Assembly (NCBI GenBank): GCA_026120185.1 | Contig: JANUWF010002342.1 | Coordinates: 6,061,501 to 6,125,500, forward strand | Source of the DNA: Voacanga thouarsii | Lineage: Eukaryota > Streptophyta > Magnoliopsida > Gentianales > Apocynaceae | DNA length: 64,000 bases | Direction: 5' to 3' | Part shown: in pieces, positions 49,472-61,300 of the stretch | Layout: the number at the start of each line of letters is the position of its first letter | Position numbering within the stretch: position 1 is the first letter of the stretch | Made by a program: the position numbers and the translations under genes | Notes under the pieces: generated by a model | What the model was told of the DNA's origin: nothing | What the model saw: the letters and a program-made list of their open reading frames with translations, nothing else | Databases searched by the model: none

Positions 49472-49501
<30 letters not shown>
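49472..49501. repeat. (GA)15 microsatellite
   Basis: AG/GA run between gag and the acidic ORF. The surrounding 49200-49525 holds no gene. Confidence 0.95.
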
Positions 49502-49502
<1 letters not shown>

Positions 49503-49525
49503 AAATGCTGCTAATCTTCTATACT

Positions 49526-50411
49526 CTACTCGCCGCTAGAGTCAGCAGAGGCATCTGAATCGTCAGAGGCTGGTTCCACGAGCCACCCCATGGAGCTATC
49601 GAGTTTCCCCACATAATCCCTCACAAAACCTGCATTCTCACTTGGCTGACCTAAATCACCCTCATTACCCCTCTTAGCTCTCATAGCTACCTCATAAAAC
49701 TCATCCAAAGCTAATCTAATCACACCCTTAGGTGCAGGCCTCTCGTCTTCCGAGTCGTACAGGTCAAACAATCCCTCTCTCCTTAACTTAGCATCTACAT
49801 CCAGTCCATATCGAAGTCCGCTCCTCTTAGGTCTCTCTTCTAGCTTCCCTTTCCCCTTATCTTCCATTCTTAAAGTGGGCTACCTAAGCTCCCTTAATGC
49901 CGGGGTAACTCCATTCCTCAGCCTATAACCCTCATCAATAGACTCCTTGAGGTCATAGCAAGTAAAAGTCTTAACAAACTCACATATCCTTGGGGTCCGA
50001 GGAACCTCCATCGCATCCTCATCCTCCTCCTCTATCCCATCCATCTCTTCCTCACTCTCATCATCACTCTCATCCCCAAACTCATCTACCTACCCTTCAC
50101 CTAGCTCAGCCATCTCCTCATCTCCCTCACCCTCACTAACAAGCTCATCTACCTCACCCTCAACATCCCCATCGTACTCACCTACACCCCCCATCAACCT
50201 CCATCTCCACCTCAACAACCGGGTCATCTAGCATAGGTGGCTCATGCTCCATCTCGTCCTCACTCAAAAACCAACCTCCCTCAGGCTCTGTCTCCGAATC
50301 AGATGAGGGTGGATCCGCTACAGGTAATGGGGTAGGTGGATTCCCGCAACCAGCGGGCCAATCTCTGACAGCCGATGCAACTCTCTTGACTATCCTATAA
50401 ACAAAACGCAA
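49526..50411 (-). pseudogene. Acidic ORF between PBS and gag, Tekay-like element
   Basis: On the minus strand, about 295 codons starting at ATG 50411 (MRFVYRIVKRVASAV). The first 77 codons (to 50178) contain DSETEPEGGWFLSEDEMEHEPPM. A one-base change in a G6 run near 50190 shifts the frame, after which one frame continues to 49526 through very acidic stretches, two internal stops, KTFTCYDLKESIDEG, MEDKGKGKLEERPKRS, DLYDSEDERPAPKG and a Ser/Asp-rich end. It lies 70 bp after the PBS, in the sense direction, upstream of gag. I do not recognise the family. It could be a captured host sequence or an unusual gag leader. Confidence 0.5.
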
Positions 50412-50480
50412 GGATTAGCACCAGATCAAAATCCTTAAGGAAATAAAAATCCAGAAAATGAACTGATTGCCTAAACCTAG

Positions 50481-50492
50481 TCTCTGATACCA
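50481..50492 (-). promoter_or_regulatory. PBS of the Tekay-like element, initiator Met tRNA type
   Basis: Minus-strand TGGTATCAGAGA two bases after the 5' LTR: an 11-base match to the plant initiator Met tRNA complement. Confidence 0.88.
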
Positions 50493-50494
50493 CT

Positions 50495-53400
50495 TGTAAC
50501 ACCCCGCATGGGGTAAATACAAACTACAATCAAACTAAAGCCAAAGATTCACTTTCACAAATAAAACTAACTCAACTTACTACAATCATGTCCCTAGTGT
50601 CCTAAGATTTAAGGCTCGATAATAAATAAAAGAGTTTATAAAATAAATCTAGTTTGATATTAAAGTAATTAGAGTTTGGGAAATAGGTACTAATAAGTTG
50701 AAGGTTTAAATCTTGCTAACAAAATTTAGAATTTATTTGATGAAAAATCCTAGGTGGAATTAGGAAAAATAATGATTTATAAATAATTTAGTTGTTAGAG
50801 AATAATTGATAATTAAAATTAGTTGAAAATAAATTTTAATGAGTCTTGATTGAAAGATACTAAATAAATTTTAGTAGGTTTTGGTTAAAAGATAATAATT
50901 AAATTTTAATAGTAAATATTTACTTATTATGATTATTTTCATAAAAGGCTTTATTTGATATTATCATTTTATATAATATCTATATATTTTATTTTTCTAG
51001 CAAAAGCTATTATCTATTTAACCAAAATATCCTTATTATATATATAATATTCCAAATCTACCCTTCTTAGGGTTTTTTTGAACTTACTTAGCAAAATCAT
51101 ATTATTAAATATTTTATTCATGAAATAAAAATTAGCTTAGGGACTTCTAGATCATGATCATATTTCTATGGCTAACCACAATCATGAACATATAGAATCC
51201 TTCAATTCATCAAATCATCCAAATCATGCATATAAGCATAGATCTAACGATATCAAGACATGATCTAACCTTTTCTAGCATAAATATGATCATGGCTTCA
51301 ATAATCCAACACGCATATAAATCCTATTCACCAAATGTGGCATAATTTCTAACATACTTTATCACAAACACTGCCTATGACATGCATCATGCCTCAAATC
51401 ATCATACTATCAACCAAGACAATCCTTCCATGCATACATCCCATCTCCTTCACAATCATACATATATTCATGCTTCAACCCCAACAATACATACACAAAT
51501 CCTATCTCCATCCACCTTCTAACAACATCACCCTAAAGACATGAATCTAGGATTTAAAAGAAAGATGGAAGGCACTTACTTGGTTGATGAATGCCTTGAA
51601 GGAGTTTATAATGGATCTCAATTCCTAGATGTCTAACTTTGTCCAAGGGAGATGGCGAAAACATGATCATGAGAGGAGAAGCCATCCGGCCAAGAGAAGG
51701 GAGGTTCGGCCATGAGAGAGAGAGAGAGAGAGACCATTAGCATGTTTATTCACATATGTTCTCACTAGAGATCAAGATTGGAGAAGATGAAGTTGTTAGA
51801 ACAAACTTTACCTTGAAGGTGTTCTTGAACCTTCACAGAATTTTCTGGTTTTGATCCGAAGTAGCGAGTTGATTTGTGGAGTTTGATGTTAAGAATGGTG
51901 TTGATGGACTCACGGCAGTGAGTAGGTCAAATCTGGAGATTTTAGAGAAGGTTTGAAGTGGTTTGGAGGGGTATTAGGTGAAAGGAAAAAGTAGGTGTTC
52001 TTGGTGCAGTGTGCGTGTTCTTAAAGGTTGAAGGAATTTGAGAGAATTTGATTTGCAACTGCCGAATTTCTGTAGGGTTTAGGAGGTTGATTCTCTGATT
52101 TGGAATGGAAAAGGAAAGGCTAGTTGTTACAATCATTGAAGAATATTTTTGGGAAGCAAATTTGGAAACTAGATATCATAAGAATCTCTTTTATTATGGA
52201 AGAGCTTTTGGAAGTCTGCCGTGGACGAATTTCTGGCAGTGTTTTGGCTGAATGAGAGCTGGTTGAAGGAGGCTTAGGGTAGGTGAAATAATGGAGTATA
52301 ATGGTGAAGAGAAGGTCTGGTTGTTTGAGATATATTTTATGGAAAGTTGCTAAACTATGCTGGCTTGAATTTTGGTAATCAATCAAGCATAATTGTAGGG
52401 ATTTGTTGGAGAGATTTTCGGACAGCCATGGCTGAGTTTCCTGCAGAAGCTTAAGGGGAACAATGGAGCTCTGTTACTGAAGGTTTAAGGAAGGTTTATG
52501 CAGAATAAGGTTGGTGTTTCGGCTGGAAGAGAAATAGGGAACAAAGCTGGAAAATTTTCCTGCACAGAATTTTCGCTGGGCAGAATTTTCTGGACAGATT
52601 TTCGACTGCCATTTCCAGCCATCTTGCAGAGAGTTTGAAGGGGAATTTCAGGGGCTTTCAAGGCTGGTTTCCAGCCTTATTCATGGAGGAAAAACATGGC
52701 TAAGGTGCTGAACAAAATTTGGAAGAAAACAGCTTGGTTTCGGACCTCCAAAACTGTGAATCTGCCCAGAAAATTTTCTGGTTTTGCACAGTTTTTGTGC
52801 AGTCCGAAAATGGCCAGAAAAAATTAGATTTCAAGCTGATCAAAAGGGCCATTTTCTGGCAGCATTTGGGAGAGTATAATGGTTAAGAATTTTGTCACCT
52901 TGAAAGCACACAAAGTTGAAAAAATTTCAGTTCTAAGCATAAAGGAAAATAAACCTAGTTAGAGTGAATTTTTAGAAAGTTCACTAAGGAATTTAATTCA
53001 CTTGAAATCTTTCCCCCTCTTCCATTGTTTCGATCCATATGTTGTCTTTTACTAAGACATTTAGAACCTTCAAAGCCACAGTACATTTCTAGAATTTTTC
53101 TAGAATAAAATTGGCTTGAACAAAATGAACAAACTAATGAATTGAGAAATAGGAAAAATTAAGGATCAAGAGGAAATGAATTCCCCTTAGGAATTTTGTG
53201 TAGAGCAAAAGAGTAGGATTTGAAGACTCCTATCATGTCTCTCATATGACAACATCTCTACCCTACTCCAAACACCACTAAGGCCGAAAATGATACTTCC
53301 CAAGCAAAAATAAAATTTAGCCAAGCTAAAGCTCCTATAATGGAATTTGAATCCAAGACCTCAAGAATTAATTCCAAAGCTCCAACCACTAAACCACAAT

Positions 53401-53649
53401 AACTCTTATTCTTATTTTCCCCCTAAAAATATTTTCCTATTCAATCCTCAAGCTATCTCTCTTTTTCCACCTCAAGCAAGAATTACCATTTTGCCTTTCT
53501 CACTCAATAATCTTAATCAAGCCCTCTATACTATAAAACACAAATCTAAAGCACATAAAATCATACAGAAATATATTTAAACATGCAAATAAATATGTTA
53601 TGCATCCCAACCCCCTTACTCTAAAGTTGATTTTGACTGGGGTTTCACT
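50495..53649 (-). repeat. 5' LTR of the Tekay-like element, internally deleted
   Basis: 3,155 bp. Matches 44640-47779 almost base for base but lacks about 1.29 kb found in the 3' LTR at 43350-44640. The join is in TGTAACACCCCGCATGGGG, where the LTR-end CCCCGC and an internal CCCCGC overlap, so the deletion probably ran between short repeats. The outer terminal base is T instead of A. GA microsatellite near 51714-51733. Confidence 0.92.
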
Positions 53650-54367
53650 GGTCTTATCTCAAAAGTTTGGTACCACCATGGTAGACACCATATGGTGAAG
53701 AATTCTTCCAACCCATTGAGCCACTTCGTGCTTCTGTTACCAGAGTTTCCAAAGTTCTTCCCTCCAATGAAGATTTTCTCAAAATTTTTCAAAACATAAA
53801 TATCATTTCCTTCAAAAAATTTATTCAACTCGAAGTACTAAATCCCAGCATCCCTCACATCATATATTCTATTTAACAGTCGATGATCAAACTCAATGTC
53901 TTTACCTTTCACTCTTAACACATACCAACGAATAATCCACCCTCAGTTTCTTCAAGTTGACCTTTTCTTAAATTAGCATAAAATTCCCAGATAAGAGGAG
54001 TGAATAATTTCTCATCAACAGACAGTAAACTACCCCATCCTCTATGTTCAAACATGTCCAAAACATTTGAAAGATTTAGAAAAGCCGAAGGATTGGCACG
54101 GTAACTAGAGATAACCGTCCTATTCCTTGACACACAGTCATTATAATTAGTTTCACATTTAGAGTCAATGAAGCCAGGTACCTAATTTTCAGAACTCATT
54201 TGTTTCGGGGAAGACTCAGATGAATTGTAATAAGATGCTGAGAAGTCTGGTTGAGGAGAAACTTCTTTCCTTTTTGCCTTACTTGAAACCAAACTCTTTT
54301 TCTTCATCTTCGGAGATGTTTTGTGCCCCTTCTTTGGTTTTGGAGTAGAAGATTTTTTCTTTGCCAT
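53650..54367 (-). pseudogene. N-terminal part of the Sirevirus copy 2 post-pol ORF
   Basis: Starts at ATG 54367 (MAKKKSSTPKPKKGHKTSP), a basic Lys/Ser/Pro-rich start parallel to copy 1, then FSASYYNSSESS, a stop at 54182, SRNRTVISSYRANPSAFLNLSNVLDMF, FTPLIWEFYANLRK, and after another break FEKIFIGGKNFGNSGNRSTKWLNG. Interrupted at 53649 by the Tekay-like element and continued at 43336. Same domain assignment as in copy 1. Confidence 0.72.
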
Positions 54368-54800
54368 CAGTAAGATTAGGGCTTTTCTCTTTTTGGATTG
54401 TCGGTTTTTGAAGAAGAAGAACATAGATAATTTTTGGAAGAATCGGTTACAAGGGTTTTGAGAGAAAAATCAAAGTGCTTTGAATGTCTTGGGTAATGGG
54501 ATATAAAGTGCATTGAAAATATAAGTTTTTCACAGAAGTTTAGAAAGACGCGCAAACTAATTTTTTTTAAATTCAAAATTCAGAATAAGAAAAAATATTA
54601 AGGAATGTTTTGGAACTTGACCCAATCCGAAATTATCATCCAAAAGAGTGTTTTCCTAAGATGCATTTTGGATGTGGGATTTGGATTCAAATACTACGTC
54701 CAAATCAAATGTTTGTGCGTTTTAGATGCAAAACACTGTTTCCAAAACCTTTTTCTTCACAGATCCTGCATAAAGAAGACTTATGCCACATAGTTAGTTA
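54368..54800 (-). other. Spacer between pol and post-pol ORF, Sirevirus copy 2
   Basis: Equivalent to 8338-8771. It holds no conserved ORF. Confidence 0.5.
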
Positions 54801-56863
54801 TCAAATTTTTGTATTTCCTAAACCTCTTCTCAAATTGTTGAATCTTTTCTCAGCTAGAGGTTTAGTAAAGATATCTGCAAGTTGTTCATCCGTTGAAATA
54901 TATTCAACACACACATCGCCTTTGAGCACATGCTTTTGGATGAAGTGATGTTTAACTTCTATATGCTTTGTCCTAGAATGTTGAACAGGATTTTTTGTCA
55001 GATTGATAGCACTTGTATTATCACACAATATAGGTACGCAATTAAAATTAAGATTAAAATCTAGCAATATATTCTTCATCCACAAAATTTGAGCACAACA
55101 GCTCCCGGCTGCAATGTATTCAGCCTTAGCAGTGGATAAGGATACACACACCTACTTTTTACTATGCTATGACACAAAAGAGTGTCCAAGATATTAACAA
55201 TAGCCACTAGTACTTTTTCTTTCAATTTTACACCCTGCATAATCTACATCAATGTATCTTATAAGATCAAATGTGTTAGTATGAGGATACCATAAGCTAT
55301 AATCATATGTGCCAATTAGATATCAGAGTATGTGTTTTACTGCACATAGATGTGATTCCTTTGGATAAGATTGAAAACAAGCACAAAGACATACCGAAAA
55401 CATAATATCTGATCGACTAGCGTAAGATAGAGTTAACTTCTAATCATACATCTATACTTATGTTCATCTACTTTCTTACCCTTTTCATCTTGATCAAGTT
55501 TTATAAAAGTACTCATAGGTGTGCTGATTTCTTTCGCTTCATTCATTCCAAACCTTTTGAGCAACTCCTTGGCATACTTAACTTGATTTATGAAGATTCC
55601 ATCCTTAGTGTGCTTAATTTGTGATCTGAGGAAGAAGTTTAGTTCTCCCATTATACTCATTTCGAATTCTTGCTGCATAGTCTTAGCAAACATCTTGCAC
55701 AAAGAATCGTTAGTAGCACAAAAAATGATATCGTCAATATAGATTTGAACAATTAGTAAATCACCAGAATTATCAAATTTGATGAACAAGATATTATCAA
55801 TCAACCCTCTAGAAAAGCCTTTTGAAATTAAAAAGCCACTAAGTCTTTCATACCAAGCTCTTGGATCTTACTTTAATCCATAAAGAACTTTAGAAAGTTT
55901 TAAAACATGATTTAGAAAGTGCTCATGAATAAAATCAGGAGGTTGTTCAACATATACTTCCTCCTCAATAAAACCATTTAGGAATGCACTCTTAATATCC
56001 ATTTGGTAGAGTATGAAATTTTTGAAGGATGCAAAGGTAAGCAGCATTCGTATGGATTCTAGTCTAGCAACAAGAGCGAATGTCTCATCATAATCAATAC
56101 CTTCTTCTTGATTAAATTCTTGAACGACTAATCTAGCTTTATTTCTAATCACAGCTCCATTTTCATCAAGTTTATTTCTAAATACCCATTTTGTACCAAT
56201 AACAGGACGATCAAAAGGTCTAAGAATAAGTTTCCAAACTTGATTTCTTTTGAATTGATTTAATTCTTCTTGCATAGCAATAATCCAAAATTCACCATAC
56301 AATGCGATATCGATATAGCTAGGCTCAATATTTGAAAAAAGAGTAAAGTTGTCAATGAAATACCGTCTAGTTTTAACTCCATAGTTTGGATCCCCAATAA
56401 TTTGTTCTATGGGATGACCTGTTTTGTATTTCTAGTCTTTTAGCAATTGTTGATTCGTAGAATCTTCAGTTTGTTCTTTTCCTTGTTCAGCTTGCAACTC
56501 TTCAATCTCTTCTTCTTTTGCATAGGTATCTAGCGGTGGAACTTTGAGTTGATCTAACTTGACTTTCTTTGAGCTTCCTATATCATCGTTATCTCTTTTT
56601 GAAGTATAAATGTTAGATTCATCAAACACAACATGCACGGATTCTTCCACACAAAGAGTTCTTTTGTTGTATACTCTATATGCCTTTTTGTTGGAAGAGT
56701 AACCAAGAAATATGGCCTCATCAAACTTACTGTCAAATTTTTCAAGATTATCTCGAGTATTTAGGATAAAACATTTACATCCAAACACTTTAAAATAAGA
56801 GATAGATGGAGTTTTATCAAATATAAGTTCAAATGGAGTTTTTCTCAAAAACGGTCTTAGCAT
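54801..56863 (-). pseudogene. RT and RNase H region of Sirevirus copy 2
   Basis: Minus strand. 56863-56432: the tail after integrase (FKVFGCKCFILNTRDNLEKFD, IFLGYSSNKKAYRVYN) and an acidic linker. 56302-55868: RT fingers/palm (GTKWVFRNKLDENGA, NKARLVVQEFNQEEGIDYDETF, MDIKSAFLNGF, LYGLK then a stop). 55804-55433: palm/thumb with YIDDIIF as the active site (Ile for the usual Val, tolerated in copia) and VKYAKELLKRFGM. After a frameshift, 55151-54801: RNase H with VSLSTAKAEYIAAGS, CDNTSAINL, KHIEVKHHFIQ and ADIFTKPLAEKR, ending at a natural stop. Fewer breaks than copy 1. Confidence 0.9.
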
Positions 56864-56866
56864 AAC

Positions 56867-58226
56867 TCAGTTTATTATATAGCAAGTTGTATTAACAGCT
56901 TCCGCCCAAAAATATTTTAGGAGGACATTTTCACAAAGCATTAATCTAGCCATTTCTTGCAAAGTGCGATTTTTCCTTTCAACAACACCATTTTGTTGAA
57001 GGGTTTTTGCTGCTAAGAAATTATGAAAGACTCCATTTTCATCACAGAAGTGAGTAAATTCACTGTTGCAGAATTCTTTACCATTATCACTTCTAATAGA
57101 AATTAGTTTGCATCCAATCGAGTTTTGGACACGTTTAATCAGATTCGAAAATTCAAAAAATGCTTCATCCTGTTGTCTAAGAAATAAAGTCCAAGTAAAT
57201 CTAGAAAAATCATCAATAAGTACATATACATATTTCTTACCTCCAAGACTAGCAGTCCTTATTGGTCCAAACAAATCTATATAAATTAATTCGAGTGGTT
57301 TTGGGGTAGAAATCATTTTCTTTGGTTTAAAAGAGGTTTTGATTTGTTTCCCAAATTGACATGCATCACAAATTTTGTGTTTATCAAATTTCATTTTTAA
57401 CAGTTCCCTAACAAGTTCTTTTGAAGACAATTTATTTAGCAAATCAAAAGATACATGACCTAATCTTCTATGCCAAAGATAACCATCATTGTCGTGTACG
57501 GATAGGCATCTAATACCATTAGCTACAAGGTCATTTAGATAAAATACATATATATATTCCATACGTTTGGCAGTAAAGATTATTTCAAGATTTGCACTGT
57601 CAAGTATAGAATAAGAATCCTTTTCAAAGATGACTTTACAACTATTGTCACAAAGTTGGCTAATGCTAACCAAGTTATATTTCAAATCATCAATAAGTAA
57701 TACTTGTTTTATAATTGTTAAGAAACCTTTACCTGTAACACCCCGCTATTTAGGTCCTATGATGGAATTTGAACCCAAGACCTCAAGAATTAATTCTAAG
57801 GCTCTAACCACTAAACCACAATAACTCTTGTTCTTATTTTCCCTTTAAAAATATTTTCCTATTCAATCCTCAAGCTATCTCCCTTTTTCCACCTCAGGCT
57901 AAAATTATCATTTTGCCCTTCCCACTCAATAATCATAATCAAGCCCTCTAGACTATAAAACACAAATTCAATGCACATAAAACCATATAAAAATATATTT
58001 AAACATGAAATAAAATATGATATGCATCCCAACCTCCTTACTCTAAGGTTGGTTTTGACTGGAGTTTCACATTACCAATATTACCAATATTGAGAATCTT
58101 TCCTTTTTTCTTATTTCCAAATGTAACAAGTCCTTCATTTGTGATATGAATATCCTCTAACAAAGCTGCATTCTTAGTCATATGTCTTGAACAACCGCTG
58201 TCCAAGAACCACTTGGTGAAGCTCAA
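56867..58226 (-). pseudogene. Protease and integrase of Sirevirus copy 2, split by an LTR remnant
   Basis: 58226-58072: protease with WFLDSGCSRHMT (catalytic DSG at 58202-58194). The 338-bp LTR remnant interrupts it. 57685-56867: 272 clean codons with YLWHRRLGHVSF and CDACQFGKQ (H72, H76, C106, C109 of the fragment) and the catalytic triad in IDLFGP (Asp137), RSDNGKEF (Asp200) and VVERKNRTL (Glu236), giving the D-x35-E spacing. The catalytic core is therefore intact although the gene is not. The integrase-to-RT junction continues at 56863. Confidence 0.9.
57734..58071 (-). mobile_element. 338-bp internally deleted Tekay-like LTR
   Basis: TGTAACACCCCGCTATTTAGGTCC joined directly to TATGATGGAATTTGAACCC and running to GGAGTTTCACA, flanked by TSD TTACC (57729-57733 and 58072-58076). 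The first 24 or so bases match one end of the 4.4-kb LTR and the remaining 310 the other end, so about 4.1 kb is missing from the middle. It interrupts the protease-integrase region. Confidence 0.88.
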
Positions 58227-58349
58227 AGACTGTGCCTATACATGAGAAGGAAGAATGGTTTTTGGTACCCACATTTTCTTGAGTCTATAAAGGTTAGTAA
58301 CATTTCCTTTGATTTTTCAGAATGTTATTCCACCGAATTCTACTTTTCT

Positions 58350-61300
58350 TTAAATAAGACATCTTGAAACTAGATGTCCCAGTTTTTCATAAAATGTGCA
58401 AGCTTTGTGTATTCTGAAAGATAAAGCAGTTTTAACATATTGAGACTTGTTATTTTTGTTCTTATTCTTATGTTCATATCCTAAGCTATTTCGATTTCCA
58501 GCATAAACAAATCTAGGCTTGTAAATTTTGTCCTTATCCTCATGTTTATATCCTAAGTCATTTCGGTTTCCAATTTGATGTTGAGTTCCGAGTAACTTTT
58601 CCAGATTGCTTTTGCCATTTGTGAATTCTTCAATACAATTCGTAAGATCATTTACTCTATTTTTCATGTCACTAAAAGTATTGACCATGCCTTCAAGAGT
58701 TTGAATTCTATCACACAAATTTTTTTTTTCTAGAGATACATATTGTAAAGCAATCATGATCATATCTTTCTCAATGATAGCACACATATGTGACTCAAGA
58801 GACATTGTGTTATCATTTAACAATATTTTGTTTTCTTCTATCAAACATTTAATCTTTAACTTCATTTCTTTATTTTTTCTGGACAGTTTTTTAAATTCAT
58901 GAAACATATCACTTAACAACTCATTTGGATCAACATGCTTTTCAGTCATAGATATAAATAAATTAGGCATGAAATTAGATGTAGAACAGTTTACCTCATT
59001 TTCCAAAGCCATGAAGCATATGTTGACATTTTCATCTTCGAAATCTCCATCTTTGGACTCAATTTTATTTAAGTCCCAAGTTCCCATCAGTCCTTTACCT
59101 TTCTTTGCCTTTAGATCTTTCTTCTTTTTAAACGTTCTTCCTGTTAGGATTCGTGGACTCCTAAACGCGGAAAACATCTACGAATCCCTCCCGAGGACCC
59201 AAGTAAACGATTAAGAAGATCTAAGCTTTAAGAATTACCTCTGGTTGCTGTAATCGAAATCCTTCGATTCTGGTTGCGCTGTTGTACGTTCAACCCGAAC
59301 AATCACCAGATGCTGCAGTATGCGAACGTCCTCTATCGGATACACACCGCGAACTCACTCGATACCCGGGGAGTGCTAGCGCCTAGGGTTTGAGAGGTTT
59401 TTTTTTCTGGTAGAGAATGGCACGAATGTTCTCAACCAAAAGATTGGACTATTGAAAAGATGGCTAGGGTTTTCTTAAAAACCCTCGAACCTCTTAGACT
59501 CCAACCCTAATAATATCTTATCATATTCTAATTTAAAATCAAATTAAATTAAAACTGATATGATAAGATTCTGCCATTATCTCGGTAATTTAACTAATTA
59601 TTTTACCGAGTCAGATTCTTATAATCTGGATATCATCCAGATTCATCGAACCTGGTCACCAGAAAATAACCTAACAAGTTCGCTTATTGTGTGACCCTAT
59701 AGGTTCATTTAACACTGGCAGTGTGCCTAAATCATATTTAAATGGCCCACAAGTTATAAGCGGTTTCTAGCAAAACATTATAACTATCCAGGTTAAATGA
59801 AGATCGGTGATCTCTTTGAACCAAACCATAATTTTATATTTAGTCCTTTTGTCACACGATATCCAGATTAAGCATAAGGCACGGAGCATGTCATCCTTAT
59901 TAAGCGTAATCAATTATTTCTTGATTTCATAGTAGACTGTTCAAACAAATGATATCAATATCTTAGATTGATATATTTGAGCACGGCCATGCATTTTTAA
60001 CAGTCTAACTTATCAAGGGGCCCATGGATATCTCTCCCATAATCGAGAGGGACAAATTCCTTCACAATCAATCATATTCCTCTCCTTGATTTATTCTATA
60101 TCCAACAAGTAGTCTAATTTATTATCCGGTTAAAGACAACTTTAGACAATGTCAAAATATAGAATTTATCAAGTAAGAAACTATGATGAATTTAGGTCGA
60201 AGGACTTTCAATATTATTATGGCTAGAAAGTACTTATGACATATTCCATGAAGTACTCTCACAGTGGGTCATGTCCAATATAATGTTCTCTAACATTTAT
60301 TTATGTCTTGACTTGATATCACAAATATCCATGGCCAGTAAAACATAGCCATCAAGTCACAAACATACTAATCTTAATTTTTTATTATTCCAATAATAAT
60401 AATCGATCAGGGACAGTTTTAGAATAGTCATTGTATTCATTGTAGGGTTTTACTATCAAGTCACGTACTTGATGACCAACAAAACAAAACTCACTATTCA
60501 TGGAAAGGAAAGCCTCATATTATTATATAAAACATAATGACAATTGTATAAGTACAAATTAACTCTAGGGCATATCCCCAACACTTCCTTCGTTACCTTT
60601 TGCAATAGGACAGTCGGCAATAAAGTGATCAGTGCTTTTACATTCATAACATTGAGATTTGAATCCTGAGATTTGTCCTTTCTTTCTCATAAACTTTCTT
60701 CCTCTTTTCTAATTTCCTTTATTGAACATTCTCCTGATTTTTTTTGCTATCATCGCCAAATCATCATTGTCCATTTACATGCCCTCACTTCTTTCCGATA
60801 GGCTTATTTCTTCATCTTCATTTTCAACCTTCAATGCTAGCCCTTTTTTGCCTCTATCATAATCGTCAGATTTATGAAATCTTTTAAGTTTCATCTCATG
60901 AGTTAAAAGAGATCTTATCAGCTCTTCAGTTGATAAGGATTTTAAATCCTTGGATTCTTTTACAGCAAGAGTTTTTTGCTGCTAACTTTTTGGTAAGGCA
61001 TCTAAAATTTTTCAGTTTTGTTCCCCAAGGGAATAAACCTTCCTGTAGGCTTTGAGACCATTTGAGATATTACTGAATCTCATGAACATATCAGTGATGC
61101 TTTTATTTGGCTTCATTGTAAATAATTCATAGTCATGAATCAGAAGCCCCAGTTTTGATTTTTTGACTTGGTTTGTCCCTTCATAGGTGACTTCAAATAA
61201 TCTCCACCTTTCATAGGTTGAATCACAACCACTAACACGATTATATTCAGTCACATCTAGTGCATAACATAAAATGTTCATAGCTTAAAAATTTAAAATC

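Larger units (their letters stand above)
43337..53649 (-). mobile_element. Tekay-like chromovirus element lacking most of pol
   Basis: 10,313 bp with TSD GGTCT at 43332-43336 and 53650-53654, inserted in the post-pol ORF of Sirevirus copy 2. LTRs are 43337-47779 (4,443 bp) and 50495-53649 (3,155 bp); the interior is 2,715 bp. Minus-strand interior: PBS, acidic ORF, gag, short RNase H tail, integrase C-terminus with chromodomain-like segment, PPT. Very long LTRs plus a chromodomain point to the Tekay/Del lineage. Protease, RT and the integrase core are absent, so it was either mobilised in trans or deleted after insertion. Confidence 0.92.
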
